A stretch of DNA of 64,000 bases from the NCBI GenBank assembly GCA_015680685.1, contig MNCI01027262.1, positions 1,986,856-2,050,855 on the forward strand, read 5' to 3'. The notes below the pieces were generated by a model, which saw nothing but the letters and a program-made list of their open reading frames with translations, made no database searches and was not told where the DNA came from. Below are positions 10,240 through 21,537 of the stretch, piece by piece. Position numbers and translations under genes: made by a program. Each line of letters starts with the position of its first letter. Positions within the stretch are counted from its first letter, which is position 1. Source of the stretch: Gnetum montanum. Its lineage: Eukaryota; Streptophyta; Gnetopsida; Gnetales; Gnetaceae.

Positions 10240-10690
10240 CAAGCCTAGCATAGTTGGGCTCCTCAGGACCCAAAAAATAGTAATTCTGACCCGTAACGTT
10301 CGCAGTCCGTAATGACATTAAACTAACTACACCCTTACATCAACAGTTACCTCATACACCTTGACATAGGCGGTAGCATATTTCCTAACAGTTTCATATC
10401 TTCATTCCTGCACTGGCAATTCGATACCCCTTCTACGTGCAATTTCATTCTTTTTATCATTATTTTGCATATCAAGATTTTGCATGTCACAATATGGCAG
10501 TCCGAGATGACACTAAACTAGCAGTTTGGCATTCGCATAACAATGGTTACACAACTTCGCACATCACATCAAAAATTTACATATCTTTAACAATTCTATA
10601 CTCTTGTGCCTTGGCAGTCTACCACGACCTTAAACTAGTAAACTCTCAATCTTTACATTGCCTTACTTAGAAAGTCGCAACTCAGTGTTG
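10240..10690 (+). repeat. Diffuse repeats related to the 30-bp array
   Basis: Words such as GACATTAAACTAAC (10,313), GATGACACTAAACTAGCAG (10,508) and ACGACCTTAAACTAGTAA (10,624), each near GCAGTC(C/T), recur here in divergent form. They match the unit of the array at 14,314-14,540. They lie upstream of the antisense gene. Near 10,698 TTTGCAG looks like an acceptor site and could close an Ogre-type intron. Confidence 0.5.
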
Positions 10691-10871
10691 CTTTGCAGAT
10701 TTATGTTTCACACAATCTCTAATAACCCTTACCCAGGCTTTCATCTTATGATGGAAGGTCAAGCAAGAGATGGAAACCCGTTGTGCCCTTTCCACACCTC
10801 TAATGTTAGCAGGGTCACAAGGCAAGCTCCCGAGACAGTTGAACCTTGACATGATTGACTAGGGGTCAACT

Positions 10872-11351
10872 ATGATTAACACTATAGCAACCTTAGAAGC
10901 ACCCCCGAATTGGCCCAAACACCTGGTCCATACCCTAGATTTAGAGGCCAAGGATGTAACTGAGGATCCTCTTGTAGAGATACCCATAACCACGTCAAGA
11001 AGGGAGGTAAAGACATTAAGAATTAGCTCTCTCATAGACACACAAATACATGAGGGCATAGTTAAAACTTAGCAGGATCACATTGATGTCTTCACATGGT
11101 CATACAAAGACATGTCGGGTCTGAATTCGTGGCTAATTCAGCATAACATCATTCAAGATCCACACATAAGGGCAGTCAAGCAAAAGGCACGTAAGATTAA
11201 GCTAGAAATAGCACTAGCCGTGAGGGACGAAATCACTAAGTTATTCCACGCAGGTTTCATCCATGTGGTCAACTATTCAGAGTAGGTGTCCAACATCGTT
11301 ATGGTTTCAAAGAAAATAGGAGGGATATGAATCTGTATAGACTTTCAAGAC
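10872..11351 (+). pseudogene. E1 pol, linker and start of reverse transcriptase (stop-containing)
   Basis: The frame reads a linker typical of Tat/Ogre pol (VTEDPLVEIP, then a TAG at 11,070). It continues through HIDVFTWSYKDMSGL and FHAGFIHVVNYSE (TAG at 11,284) to VSKKIGG (TGA at 11,328) and ICIDFQDLNKA. These match the fingers region before the long open stretch at 11,352. No aspartic protease motif (D-S/T-G) was found here or after gag. Confidence 0.75.
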
Positions 11352-12590
11352 TTGAATAAGGCAACGATCAAAGACAACTTCCCACTCCCAAGCATCGATA
11401 AACTCATTGACATCACAGCTAGTCATGCTTTGCTATCCTTCATGGATGGCTTCTCTGGATATAACCAAATCTACATCAACCTAGAGCACCAACTGTTAAC
11501 AACCTTCATAACTCCATGGGGAACCTTCTGCTATACCATGATCCCTTTCAGGCTCAAGAATGCTGGAGCAACCTTCCAGCAAGCCATGACCGACATTTTC
11601 AGCGACTACATCCTAGAAACGTTAAACAATTACGTGGATGATATAACGGTTAAGTCCAAAGAGGTGGCCCACCACCAACGCGATCTAGAGTTAGCTCTCA
11701 AGTGCTACCAAAGGCACGATTTACATATTAATCCTATGAAGTGTGTCTTCGGGGTCAAGACCGGACGCATGTTAGGGTTTGTAGTATCAGAGGATGGAAT
11801 ACGGTTGGACCCAGACAAAGTCAAGGCCATCATCAATCTAGCGCCCCCCACAAATCTTAAGGAGTTACGTGGTTTACAAGGTAGAGTGCAATTCATTCAG
11901 AGGTTTATAGCAAAGTTGACCAACAAGTTACACCCCATGCAACATCTTATAAAGAAGGGGGTTGACTTCGAGTGGACAGCCCAGTGTCAACAAGCCTTTA
12001 ACAACCTGAAGAAGGAGCTCTCGCACCTCCCAATGGTGCACTCGCTACAAAGGGACAAGCCTTTCTTCATATACCTTGCCACCTTTGATGCATCCATAGT
12101 AGCACTACTATGTCAAAAGCGGGATGATGGTTCTGAGATACTAGTGTATTACCTGAGCCATGCACTAATAGCATACGAGAAAAAATACAACGAGGTGGAG
12201 AGAAAATTCGTAGCCTTAGTATTCACACTAAAAAAGTGGCAGCATTACCTATTCCGCAACACAACGAACATCATTTGCAAAAGCAACATACTCTGGGCTA
12301 TCACCAGCAACCTATACAAAAGTAGCAGGATAGCCCAATGGAAAGCAATAACCGTGGAGTTTGACCTATGCTATGTAAGTCAATCGTCGATAAAGGGCCA
12401 AGCCATAGCAACACAACTTGTGGCCTCACTAGTCGACGACCAGGTAACCGTAGATCTCGAGTTCCTAGACAAATATGTTAGCAATGTTACCATCGTCCCG
12501 TCACATTTCGAGGCAACCTTACACTTTAACAGTGCCTCAACCACACAAGGAGGTAGCACCGCTACCGTGATCACATTCCCCTCTGGGTAA
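11352..12590 (+). pseudogene. E1 pol: reverse transcriptase and RNase H
   Basis: This is the longest open stretch in the window (412 codons), in frame with the stop-broken upstream part, so it is a pol fragment and not a complete gene. It reads FPLPSIDKLIDITASHALLS, FMDGFSGYNQI, WGTFCYTMIPFRLKNAGATF and the catalytic NYVDDITVKS (at ~11,630; the YxDD aspartates are kept). LGFVVSEDGIRLDPDKVKAI and the thumb motif follow. The RNase H begins near 12,060 (FFIYLATFDASIVALLCQK); the usual catalytic DAS is present, but parts of the fold are altered (LLRGLLTTC belongs to the next domain). Reverse transcription of the element RNA would be its role. Confidence 0.9.
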
Positions 12591-12900
12591 ATGTACCCAT
12601 TCGCTTATCGTTTTGTGTTCCCTTTCACCAACAACGTGCTAAAATACAAGGGGCTACTCAGAGGCCTCTTAACTACCTGCGTGTTGCATGTACAACACCT
12701 AGCAATCCAGGGAGATTCACAACTAGTCATGAATCAAATCACCGAAGTCTACGCCTGCAAGGCTACACACCTATGACCCTACTGTGACCTAGCAAAAATC
12801 TTACTAAAGCAATTCATGATCACTGATGTGCAACACGTGTCGCACAACAAGAACACCGTAGTAGACGCCTTAACTACCCTCATGTTAAACATCCCATTGT
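12591..12900 (+). pseudogene. E1 pol: second (archaeal-type) RNase H
   Basis: After a TAA the same frame reads FPFTNNVLKYKGLLRGL, then VQHLAIQGDSQLVMNQITE, and after a TGA HVSHNKNTVVDALTTL. The order NN.(A/L)EY..L..GL, GDSQLV.NQ and N..(A/V)DALA.L is that of the extra RNase H of Tat/Ogre elements. It places E1 in that lineage rather than Athila. Confidence 0.8.
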
Positions 12901-13029
12901 ATTCCTTGGCAAACCTGCCAACTGCGATCATAGAATGCACGAAGCCTATCACTCAGGCAAAACACGTGGCCTTTGTTGATGCTACGAACACCCTGGAGTG
13001 GTACGATAACATTAAAGCTTATTTATAGC

Positions 13030-14238
13030 ATGGCGAACCCCCAGGTGAATTGACATTGGCTCAAAGAGATGCAATCCGCAAACATGCTCGACAATACATG
13101 CTCATGGGAAATGACGCCCTGTGTCGTCGATCCTATGATGAGATATTGCTGGCATGCGTGGGTGGTAAGCAGGCACAAAAGATAGTTAATGAGGTTCATG
13201 AAGGACTGTGTAGTGGACACATAGCACCCATGGCTATGGCTACGAAAATAAGATGCCTAGGATACTATTGGCCCTACATGGAGGGTGATTTCTTGTCAAA
13301 ATTCAAGACATGTGACACATGCTAGAGATATGCAAACCTCATACACATAGCACCTATAGACCTGCACCCAACCCAAATTATGTGGCCCTTCCAACGATGG
13401 GGACTAGACCTCATAGGGCCTATCACGCCTAAGTCCTCCATAGGGCATAGCTTCATTATCACTGCCACAGAGTATTTTACTAAGTGGGTGGAAGCTATTT
13501 CCCTAAGAAAACGACATCTCAGCAAATCTACCATTTCATCCTCAATAACATCGTAACTAGGTTTGGACTCCCGATGACTATTGTGACCAACAATGGACCA
13601 TAGTTTAGCAGTATGGAAACCCGAACCTTCTGTAGCAATCTAGGCATTAAATAATAATTTTCTTCCCCTTATTATCTGCAGGTGAATGGCAGGTAGAGGC
13701 TACAAATAAGTCCATCATCAACTTACCAAAGCGAATTCTTAACAATAGCAAGAGGTGGTGGCATGAGCAAATACTCTACATCCTCTTGGCCTATCGAACG
13801 ACTTGCAGAACCGCAATGGGTAAGACCCCTTACAGTCTTGTTTATGAATTTGAAGTTGTATTACCTCTTAAGTTACACATACCCTCACTTCGAATGATCT
13901 TGTCCAACATCATAAGCGAAGCCCAGAACAACGAATCACGGACCATCGATCGCGACTCAGTGGAGGAGGAACACGTGCAGAAACTGAGACGAATCAAGCA
14001 CTATCAGAACAAACAACAATAGAAGCACTGTGCAGACCCACATCGACGGCCAATTCAGAAGGGAGACCTCGTCCTCAAGGCCGTTAGTGAGCACGTAAGT
14101 AAGCTCTTAGCCAACTAGGAAGGTCCTTACGTGGTCGCTAAAGCCTTCAAGAATGGATCCTTCAAGCTGGCAGACATGGACGACAATGAGTTTACCAACC
14201 TAGTGAACCACAAGTACCTCAAGTCATACTACGTCTGA
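13030..14238 (+). pseudogene. E1 pol: integrase
   Basis: The HHCC zinc region is at 13,195-13,325 (EVHEGLCSGHIA ... FKTCDTC, followed by a TAG). The catalytic core starts with WGLDLIGPI at ~13,400. After frameshifts near 13,510-13,540 it reads FGLPMTIVTNNGP, where the second catalytic Asp is Asn. The third region (around 13,680-13,730) is scrambled. From 13,786 it reads AYRTTCRTAMGKTPYSLVY, and the C-terminal part reads EGPYVVAKAFKNGSFKLADM and KYLKSYYV before TGA at 14,236. No chromodomain was seen. The enzyme is inactive. Confidence 0.85.
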
Positions 14239-14313
14239 AGTGCAACGGAAACAACAAGCACCGTCCACTACGATGATAAGCTGGCAGTCGCACCAGGCAG
14301 CATCAGTAATGAC

Positions 14314-14540
14314 GATAAACTAGCAACACTAAGCAACATCTGCCACGACGTTAAACTAGCAGCAACCATCTACCATGATGTAAAACTAGCACTGTTAGTT
14401 CACCATGACTATAAACTAGTATTGCACATCTGCTACGACGTAAAAATAGCATGTACGGTCTGCTGGAACCTTAAACCAGCACAGCAGTCTGCTGAGACCT
14501 TAAACTAGCACACGGTCTACTAAGACCTTAAACTGAGTTC
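14314..14540 (+). repeat. 30-bp tandem array in the E1 3' untranslated region
   Basis: About eight units of the form CTGCNACGACNTTAAACTAGCA recur near 14,314, 14,351, 14,381, 14,411, 14,441, 14,471, 14,500 and 14,528, with near-30-bp spacing. It starts just after the integrase stop. Confidence 0.8.
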
Positions 14541-15535
14541 ACGTCGCGTCCTCAACATGCACCATCACCAGATACACATCGAACGAAGGGGTGTGATACC
14601 GGCGCGTGGGTGAAACATCGCAGCTCCAGTAAGTGGTTCTTGACAAAAGGAGAATGCGGTCTGGGGCATATGCGCCACCACCCTCGGTGTCATGCTGACC
14701 CTTCGAAGATGTTGTATGATGTCATACAGGCCCTTCGAACCTACCATCGTCACGACCCACCACCCTGACGATAGTTCCTGGGCTCATTCCCACTTATGGG
14801 GTGCTAACAGTATTATGGCCTAGCCACAATATTGTTGCTCTTCAGTTCCTCGCCAAGGTTTAGGCTCGTGCAATGTTCAGCTATGTGGTAGCTGATCCCA
14901 TAGCTAAACTGACCACACATTCCTTTGGTGGGGATTCCAATGCATCTGTTCCCACAATAGCTCCTGGTGCCTTAGAGACCAACTCCCCCACATCGACGCT
15001 GCCAAGACCACTGCTGGACTCCCTTCTTTGGGCATCTCACACCAGCAACGATGCCCAAGAGTAACAACAATGCCAGCAACCAGCAAGACCTTGTCCTCGC
15101 AAGTGCATCTCACTACAGCAGCAAACGTTACAGCATCGCGAAGTGAGTGCCTCGACTAGCTCAGCTACTTCAGAGTACAAATTTCGGCACCCGCATAACA
15201 CAGCTCGCCTTGCGAAAGGCTGCAGTAGGCAAGTTAGAGCCCTCCATGGATGTAATGCAACTCATCCTGTGGAGGGGACACCTACCTACAGGAGGTTGAA
15301 GAACAGCACCAGCCAAAGATGAAAATGCAAACAAGCCCCTTAGAGCACTCTAACAAGGGACTCAGCTAAACATCATCTTTGCTCTCTACCTTAACTACCA
15401 CAAAACCAATTCAAAACTCTCAAGCATGGCCAAGCGACGTCTCAACACTCACTAAGAGACAACCTTAGCATTTTTCCTGCTGCAGTGTTTCGTATTCTTT
15501 ACTAACGTCCATCGAGCCTATTATACAGACATTGA
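14541..15535 (+). other. E1 3' untranslated region, no gene seen
   Basis: GC is higher than in the flanks. Only short chance ORFs occur on both strands, with no motif that I recognise. It runs to the purine tract before the 3' LTR. Confidence 0.6.
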
Positions 15536-15549
15536 CAAAGAGGGACCAA
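15536..15549 (+). other. E1 polypurine tract
   Basis: CAAAGAGGGACCAA lies directly before the TG of the 3' LTR, as expected for plus-strand priming. It carries a CC interruption. Confidence 0.6.
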
Positions 15550-17284
15550 TGAAACACCCTAAAAAATGCGGGGTCATCCTTGCTTCACCAGGCTCTTGCA
15601 GTCTGCACAGCACGATGGCAATTCATCGAGAGAAGAACATTCTGAGTCCAGGTTGGCCAATTCAGAAAATTTTCTACTTTGAGCATGGATAGGTCCTATA
15701 CCATCCTGCCCACCCACCAAAGTAGCCTAAACAGCTAGTAGCCTACTCAGAAATAGCATGTAGAATCGATGGCAGCATCCTGGATGCACAAGAAACAATT
15801 CAACAAGTTTTCTAAGTCACGAAGCCTGCTACACTATGTAGCATAGCAAGCTTCAGAAGACGATGGAGGAACGAAGTGCTATGCTATGCAACATCACACA
15901 ATGTAGGATGGCAATGACTTTGCTACCCACTCCCCTCACCCAATTTCGATTTCTGCAGTAACGTCCCTTTCCGTCAAGAAGTGGCAGACCATGTCTACTA
16001 CTATGCTATGCTGAGCTACATGACGCAGCAAGGCATAGCAATCCTACGGAAGAGACAGAAGGAAGTTCGAAAGTTGGAGTCAACAAAGTTCACAAAACTT
16101 GCATCGTAGGAGAATGGTTTGCAAATCAACAAAGCTCTCGCGACTATGGCAATTTGCTATGCTACATAGTGTAGCGTAGCATAGCATAGCATAGCAAGCA
16201 TATGACATATAGCAGGGCATGCGAAAAAATGCTACGCTACACAAAGCAGGCTACATCACAAAGAACAACAAGGAAAAGAGGCGGTTGTGCGACATCAATG
16301 TACTCCACCTAATCAGACCATTGGCACACATCCTAGACGCTGATGGCATGATTATGACATGGTAGGATCACAGTTATTGCATGGCAGGTTCGCATCACAA
16401 CGGTCTTGTAGGCCCAATGGTCATAGATGACTTGAGTGGTACCAGTAAGACAAGGCAAGCCTGCGGAACGTAGCATTCAAAAACCACCCCTTTTCGCTTA
16501 CCTTCAACCCTATAAATATCCCGGCAAGTAGCATATAACAGGGCGACAATTTTTAGAGGTACCCTACAATTTGGAAAAGTCCACAATTTTTAAGGTTGGT
16601 AATTGTAAAAGAGTTCACATCTTCCTTGAAGAAAATAGCTTCCAAGTGGTGGGAACTTTGAAATTCTGAAACAAATATCTTCCTTCTCTCTAGCATTGTA
16701 ATATCAGAAGCCATCTATCTAACGTTGTAAACAGCAACTCTCTCCCGACTGGCAAGAGGTCCTCGTCCCTATTCTACCACCTTGGTAGAGCCCCGCATTT
16801 TTTGTACACGAGTATGTGTCCAAGCACATAGCTCTTTTTGCTTGGCACATCTTGGTTACTCTCGGGATTTCTGTACTCCGTCATGCTGTGCAGTTGATTT
16901 TATCCACCTTGACTAGATGAGTTTGTAGCTTTGGAGCAGTGCATGTTTCTAACCATACTTTACTTTATCTCCCATTTTCTGTCTCGTTTCTTTGCATTAT
17001 TCTCTGTTTTGTTCACCTTTAAGCATTATTTCGTATTAATGTTGCATTTTTATAGTTTCTCCCCTGCTTTATTTACTCGTAAGCATTATCTCGTATTTCG
17101 CATTATTTACATTGCAAAAGGCTATATTGACATCGATGTAAGTCCTTGTCTGATCGACCAGACCATTCAGGGCACCCCATGTCTGCACACACCCAGCACT
17201 GCCCTCCCACAGATACGAGGTTGGAACTATCACATCCGTTGACCCCCTACATTCTTCCAACCGCCAAAATTTTCGGTTGCTACA
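15550..17284 (+). repeat. E1 3' LTR
   Basis: It aligns with the 5' LTR along its length, starts TGAAACACCC and ends GCTACA. TATA CCTATAAATATCC is at ~16,509. The 40-bp U3 palindrome of the 5' copy is decayed here (16,151-16,197). Confidence 0.9.
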
Positions 17285-17289
17285 AAGAG
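17285..17289. repeat. Target-site duplication AAGAG, right of E1
   Basis: It matches 1,769-1,773. Confidence 0.85.
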
Positions 17290-17879
17290 TGCTTCCATAA
17301 AATGTCCACCATTCCATAAAGAGAAGAGAAGAGAAGCAGGAAGTAAGAGAAAGCTTTAGTTAGAGGGGACCTTCAAGCATATGTAACATGTCTTCCTAGT
17401 CTCATAAATAGTACTTGTAGCCCATTTTATTTATCTAAGGGATGTCCTTTGAATTTGCATTGTGTTTATTTCTTTTTCTTTTCTTCAATGGGAACCACAC
17501 CATGCGAAGACTTCATTTAACTTCCTATTATTGATTGACACAAAATGGTAAATCAATGAAAACACTTAAGCACTCAAATAAGTAGAAGAGTACAAAGAGT
17601 ATTAAGTTCCCTTGAAATCATACCATGTGCAAACCTTTGAATCCTACCCAATTTTGGAAACTACTAAGGTCACAAATTAATTAAAAGTTTGTTTATTGAA
17701 AAGAGACCTTAAACTTCCAAAATAAGAAAAACCATAGAGTTTTTGAATGGGTGGACGACATGCACTCACTGCCTGTTCCATGAAAAATAAACCATGTCTT
17801 AGTCATTAGACATCAGAATTCAAAAATAGAAACTGGACATTAGCAATCAAATCATTAAGCAAAAACCACCATTAGTGAT
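17290..17879 (-). other. E0 post-pol region, right half
   Basis: It contains CTTAGTTAGAGGG, CTTCAAGCAT and a run ending GTAACATGTCTT that match E4 at 46,230-46,270. It ends near the 'ACATTAGCAATCAA' word shared with E4 at 46,713. The matching E4 sequence lies after integrase, so gag C-terminus and all of pol were deleted from E0. No ORF. Confidence 0.65.
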
Positions 17880-19345
17880 GACTCCTCCTCGTCACAGAAT
17901 CAGACCTACCTTTTCCTAATGGAGGGATCCCTATTATATTCTTCTACACTTTCCTTTTTTCGTAACTCATCTTCTTCTTTTACTACCTACTCTATCAGCC
18001 TTTGTATCTGATGAGCTCTTATTTCAAATAGTCTCCCTTAGGCATAAATCTCAAGAGTTCTTCTAGTTTTCTCTTGGAGCCAATCTATGATGTGGCAAAG
18101 ATATTCCCTCTAAGAATAATCATGGCCAAGGCATTGATGTAAGAGAGAATAATATCTACCCATAGTGGAATCCAAGGGTTCATGTATTCCTTGTTTCTAG
18201 CCTTAGATTTACCTTCTCAGATTAGACACTCTAGAGTATGTTTGGTATTTATCATTAAATAGTTCTAGCATGGTACTCCATCTGTGGATAGATTCCAACT
18301 CCAAGGACCAATACTAGCTCTCTGCCTCTTTGATGAGTGTCCTAGGGAATAGCTTCAATTTCTATCAAGCATTCTATATGTTTTGTAAGGAACAAGCATC
18401 ATGAAAGGCTTGTATATGATTTTGTGAATCAGAGTTATATTTCCCCCTCAAATCTTGGGATATTGTTCATGTCTAAGTGCTTGATCTAACTATCTTTCAC
18501 ATGCCTAGTTGGAGTCCTAACTACCTCTACAATGTTAAGCATGCTTTGAGTTTCCAGTAAAGGCTCATCATCATCATTATTTCATTTTCACCAATGATGT
18601 CCTCTATTACCCCTTCAATTATTGTGGGCATGGTGATCAATATTATTATCCTACTACTCACCACCATCATGATTTTTTCTTCTGCAGAATTTTTTAGAAT
18701 CAAAAGAAGAGGAAGAAGAAGATGCATATGAAAAGGGTAAAGAATGAGGAGAACCACCATGGTATCTACCAAATTCCCTTCAATTATCACAATCACGTTC
18801 ATTATGTTTCTTATCATCTTAATGCTTGTCTGAACCTAACCTTGACTGCCATCTTTACCTAAACCTAGTTTGTTGATAGTGGAATGTAGATTCAGGTTCA
18901 TGCCCCCATCAATAGTAATGAGGGGTGGAGAATTTTCATGTTGAGAGCCCCTAGAGAGAGGGTCCTTGTTATCATTTTTTTTCAATAGGAATAAGGGATT
19001 GGTGAACTATTTCCCCTTCACAAACTCATGTTCCTTCTCCTAATGTAAATCTCTCCTATGTTGTGTTTCAATGGGATGGTAGTCCTAATAATCATAATCA
19101 TGCATAACATACTCCTCTTGAAGATCTTGGATGTCTAACTTCTTAAGAGTTTGAAGTAGCATCATGGGCATATATCAATCAAGAGGCATTACAATGTTGC
19201 CTTCCATATCATGCCATCGTAGTTGTTCATCTTGATGTAGGATGAAGGTGAATTCAAGCACATACTCATCTGGGTGAGTATATACCACCTTGCATTCTTA
19301 TGGGAGTAGTGATTTAGCATCATCACGCTTATGCAAAGAAGACAT
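17880..19345 (-). pseudogene. E0 gag (Athila type), degenerate and truncated
   Basis: It starts at ATG 19,345 (MSSLHKRDDAKSLLP) and reads YTHPDEYVLEFTFILHQDEQ, matching the gag starts of E4 (YVYPDEYVPNFTSILHQDEQ) and E3 (THLDEYILNYTFILHQDE). EEYVMHDYDY and an EG-G-N-D-Q-N-HIQAFHDAC stretch (18,360-18,480) follow. Multiple stops and frameshifts interrupt it, and it ends around the RDPS region (17,900), before the zinc-knuckle region of its relatives. It would have formed the virus-like particle. Confidence 0.65.
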
Positions 19346-19476
19346 TTTGCAAAAAAATAAAATATCAATGTGCTCTTGTAATTATATTATTTGAGAATGA
19401 CCTTGATCTTAGGGTTCATCCAACAATGTTAATGATGTTCACTAATCCTAAATAGCACACATTTCAACAAAAAGAC

Positions 19477-19494
19477 TCCCTAGCAATGGCACCA
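19477..19494 (-). other. E0 primer-binding site, tRNA-Asp type
   Basis: The minus strand reads TGGTGCCATTGCTAGGGA one base from the LTR. It is one of the variants here of TGGCGCCGTTGCxGGGGA, the site usual in Athila-lineage elements. Confidence 0.7.
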
Positions 19495-19495
19495 A

Positions 19496-20381
19496 TCATG
19501 AGCGACCAAGTAGCCCTACGCCCAACCATACGAATCACAAAGTGTTCATGCACAATTCAATCAAATTCCATGGACATAATAGTTTTCTAATGCACTAGTT
19601 CTCTAAGAAGTGAACTTGGTGTTGAGAACATTTGTTGTCTTCCCAACTACACTTGTGAAGCTCAAGGGTATGGTTTAAGTATAACTTAGGTACATGATTT
19701 TTGTCATTTTTTGTTTTATGATTTTGGTACTTGAAATAAATTGGATAAGGAATAAAGTAATTTAATGTCAACTTTAATATAATTAACTAACTATTATGTA
19801 ACTAGTCCCAACATAAGTATCCAGTCCTACTTGCCATACACATCATGAACACATATAATGTTGCTAGTTTACCAAGTGTTAAGTGCTTCTGGGATTACGA
19901 AAAGTCATATGCATGCTCAAAGTAATCGTACTTATGTGTTTAGTTAATCGCTATTTAGCTTATGTTGCTTGATTATTTAATTAGCAAACCTTGAATAAAT
20001 TATTGAAAGCATTAAACACATGAATAAAACATTTAAGATATACAAAATGCTATAAGGTTTATCAAGAAGCTTGTCTTTATTATCACACACATTGTCATGC
20101 TCAGGTCCAACAGTGCTCAAATAAAGATTTGTACACTCAATGACTCCTACTAAAGGAACTCAAGAATATATTGTAACTTTCAAATGGAATAACTATAAGA
20201 ACTTCACTACAACTATGAAAAACTAATGCCTAAACATGGTGGATTGGCACATATTTATAGGCAAGAATAGACCTTGCATCAACGGGGCCACATCAATGCA
20301 TCAAATGATGTATCGAAGGGACCTAGTCGATGGGGCCCAGTTGACAAGGCCTCATCAATGTGACCAATCCATAACTCATCA
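19496..20381 (-). repeat. E0 5' LTR
   Basis: The plus strand begins TCATGAGCGACCAAGTAGCC (decayed TGATGAG start shared by all Athila-type LTRs here) and ends CTCATCA. CCAACCATACGAAT occurs at ~19,524. A TATA box lies near 20,250-20,262 (reverse of ATTTATAGG). The U3 holds CATCAATG / GTCGATGGGGC words at 20,280-20,370. Confidence 0.75.
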
Positions 20382-21330
20382 ATAGCCTTTTTCTTTCTAA
20401 ATCTGATTGCAAATTCTTAAGAAATGATCAAATACCCTATCCTTATGATATAAAAATGTGACCCAAGCAAAGCAAGAGTAATAGTTAGAAAATACCTTTT
20501 CTTTTCCAAACTACATGTTTGAGAAGGACAAACCATATCCATGTGAAGTAAATCTAAGAAATGAGAGGTAAATATATAATTTTTCTTACCAAACCTTACC
20601 CTTGTTTGATAATTCTTATTGGCATGCTTCACAAATTTTTAAATTGAAGTCTTTAAGTTTGGGTAATCCATGAACCATGTCTTTTGTCACTAAGGTCTAA
20701 TGAATCTCCTTGTTTATATGTCCCAACTTTCTATTCCACATGCAAGCATAATCTATATTACTAAACAACACTTGGATTCAAGGTTAGGATCATTTTCAAA
20801 ACTAATAGTGTAAAAATTATCTTTTCTAGCTCCTTCTATCACATTGTTTCCAGTGGTTAAGTCTTTTATTATATAGGTTTCTTTAGAAAAAATAATGTCA
20901 ATATTTGAATCACAAAGTTGACTAACACTTAGAATATTATGCTTTAATCCTTTGACAAATAACACTTCATTTACAGTAGATTGTCCCTTACCTTTTCCTC
21001 CTATGGTACCAATACCTGTTATAGGTGCTTCCATGCCATCTCCAAAAGTGATGTTTCCACAATTTTGTTCTATGAAGTAGGTAAACTGAGTTTTCTTTCT
21101 CAAGATAAGAACATTTATCATTAAGAGCTAGACCCTTTATTTCTTTGTCATGTAAGATATCTTGCATTTCAAGGCATAAACTTTGAAAAGAAATAATTTC
21201 ACTACAATGTAACTCATACCTTTCTACAAAGGAGTTTTCATTCATTTTATGATGATTTTTATGATTACTTGGACTTCTCTTTTTATCTAATTTTGATGTA
21301 TATTTTTAGCCTTGCAATCAATATCTCTTC
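20382..21330 (-). pseudogene. Copia pol: protease remnant, GAG-pre-integrase, integrase start
   Basis: Reading from 21,120, it gives FTYFIEQNCGNITFGDG, GTIGGKGKGQSTVNEVLFVK, then GLKHNILSVSQLCDSNIDII, the GAG-pre-integrase module. The integrase zinc region and core start follow at 20,632-20,417 (YQTRVRFGKK, LDLLHMDMVCPSQT, KRYFLTITLALLG). The protease DSGCS motif is lost by a frameshift near 21,120, and most of gag is missing. Integrase ends at the E0 junction. Confidence 0.8.
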
Positions 21331-21518
21331 TAGAGGCTACATGGCCTCTACTATTACCTATCAAACTAAAAATAGAAGAAGGAATAGAAGACTTACCTTT
21401 ACTAATGTAGCATAGGGATTGAATGCAGCAGTTGATGAAGCATATTACTTTGTTTGTCTATTTGAGTTTGATGTTTGTTGTCGCTTCCATATTCATGTTG
21501 AGTTATCTATGTGAGATT

Positions 21519-21535
21519 ACCAAGCTCCAATAACA
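21519..21535 (-). other. Copia primer-binding site, decayed
   Basis: The minus strand reads TGTTATTGGAGCTTGGT. The usual initiator tRNA-Met site reads TGGTATCAGAGCTTGGT, so most positions agree. Confidence 0.5.
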
Positions 21536-21537
21536 CT

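Larger units (their letters stand above)
1774..17284 (+). mobile_element. E1: complete Tat/Ogre-type Ty3-gypsy retrotransposon (15.5 kb)
   Basis: Two ~1.74-kb LTRs beginning TGAAACACCC (1,774-3,509 and 15,550-17,284) are flanked by a perfect 5-bp duplication. Internal order: primer site, leader with tandem repeats, gag (4,501-~6,660), a 4-kb insert with an antisense spliced gene, reverse transcriptase and RNase H (11,070-12,590), a second (archaeal-type) RNase H (12,591-12,900), integrase (13,030-14,238), a 30-bp tandem array and a purine tract. The second RNase H between the first RNase H and integrase is the hallmark of the Tat/Ogre lineage. Many in-frame stops make it inactive. The first ~200 bases of the two LTRs differ at roughly one base in ten by eye, so the insertion is old. 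It lies inside E0. Confidence 0.9.
1..20381 (-). mobile_element. E0: Athila-type LTR retrotransposon, split by E1, 3' LTR outside the window
   Basis: Seen: a 5' LTR at 19,496-20,381 with a tRNA-Asp-type primer site on its left, gag to its left, and sequence at 1-1,773 and 17,290-17,880 that matches the post-pol region of E4 in the same order. E1 with its AAGAG duplication sits exactly between the two halves: both flanks of E1 align with one continuous stretch of E4 (about 45,790-46,330). No reverse transcriptase is present; the internal region passes from mid-gag directly to the post-integrase region, so E0 is a gag-plus-ORF3 derivative. Its right end lies in a Copia integrase gene. The 3' LTR should lie left of the window. 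Confidence 0.8.

Noticed and set aside
11352-12590. Treating the 412-codon ORF as an intact gene
   Set aside because: It is the inner part of a pol frame that has stops before and after it, inside a defined LTR element.
18527-18817. Ile/Met-rich 96-codon ORF on the minus strand
   Set aside because: It lies in the degenerate linker of E0 gag, in a shifted frame, and shows no domain.
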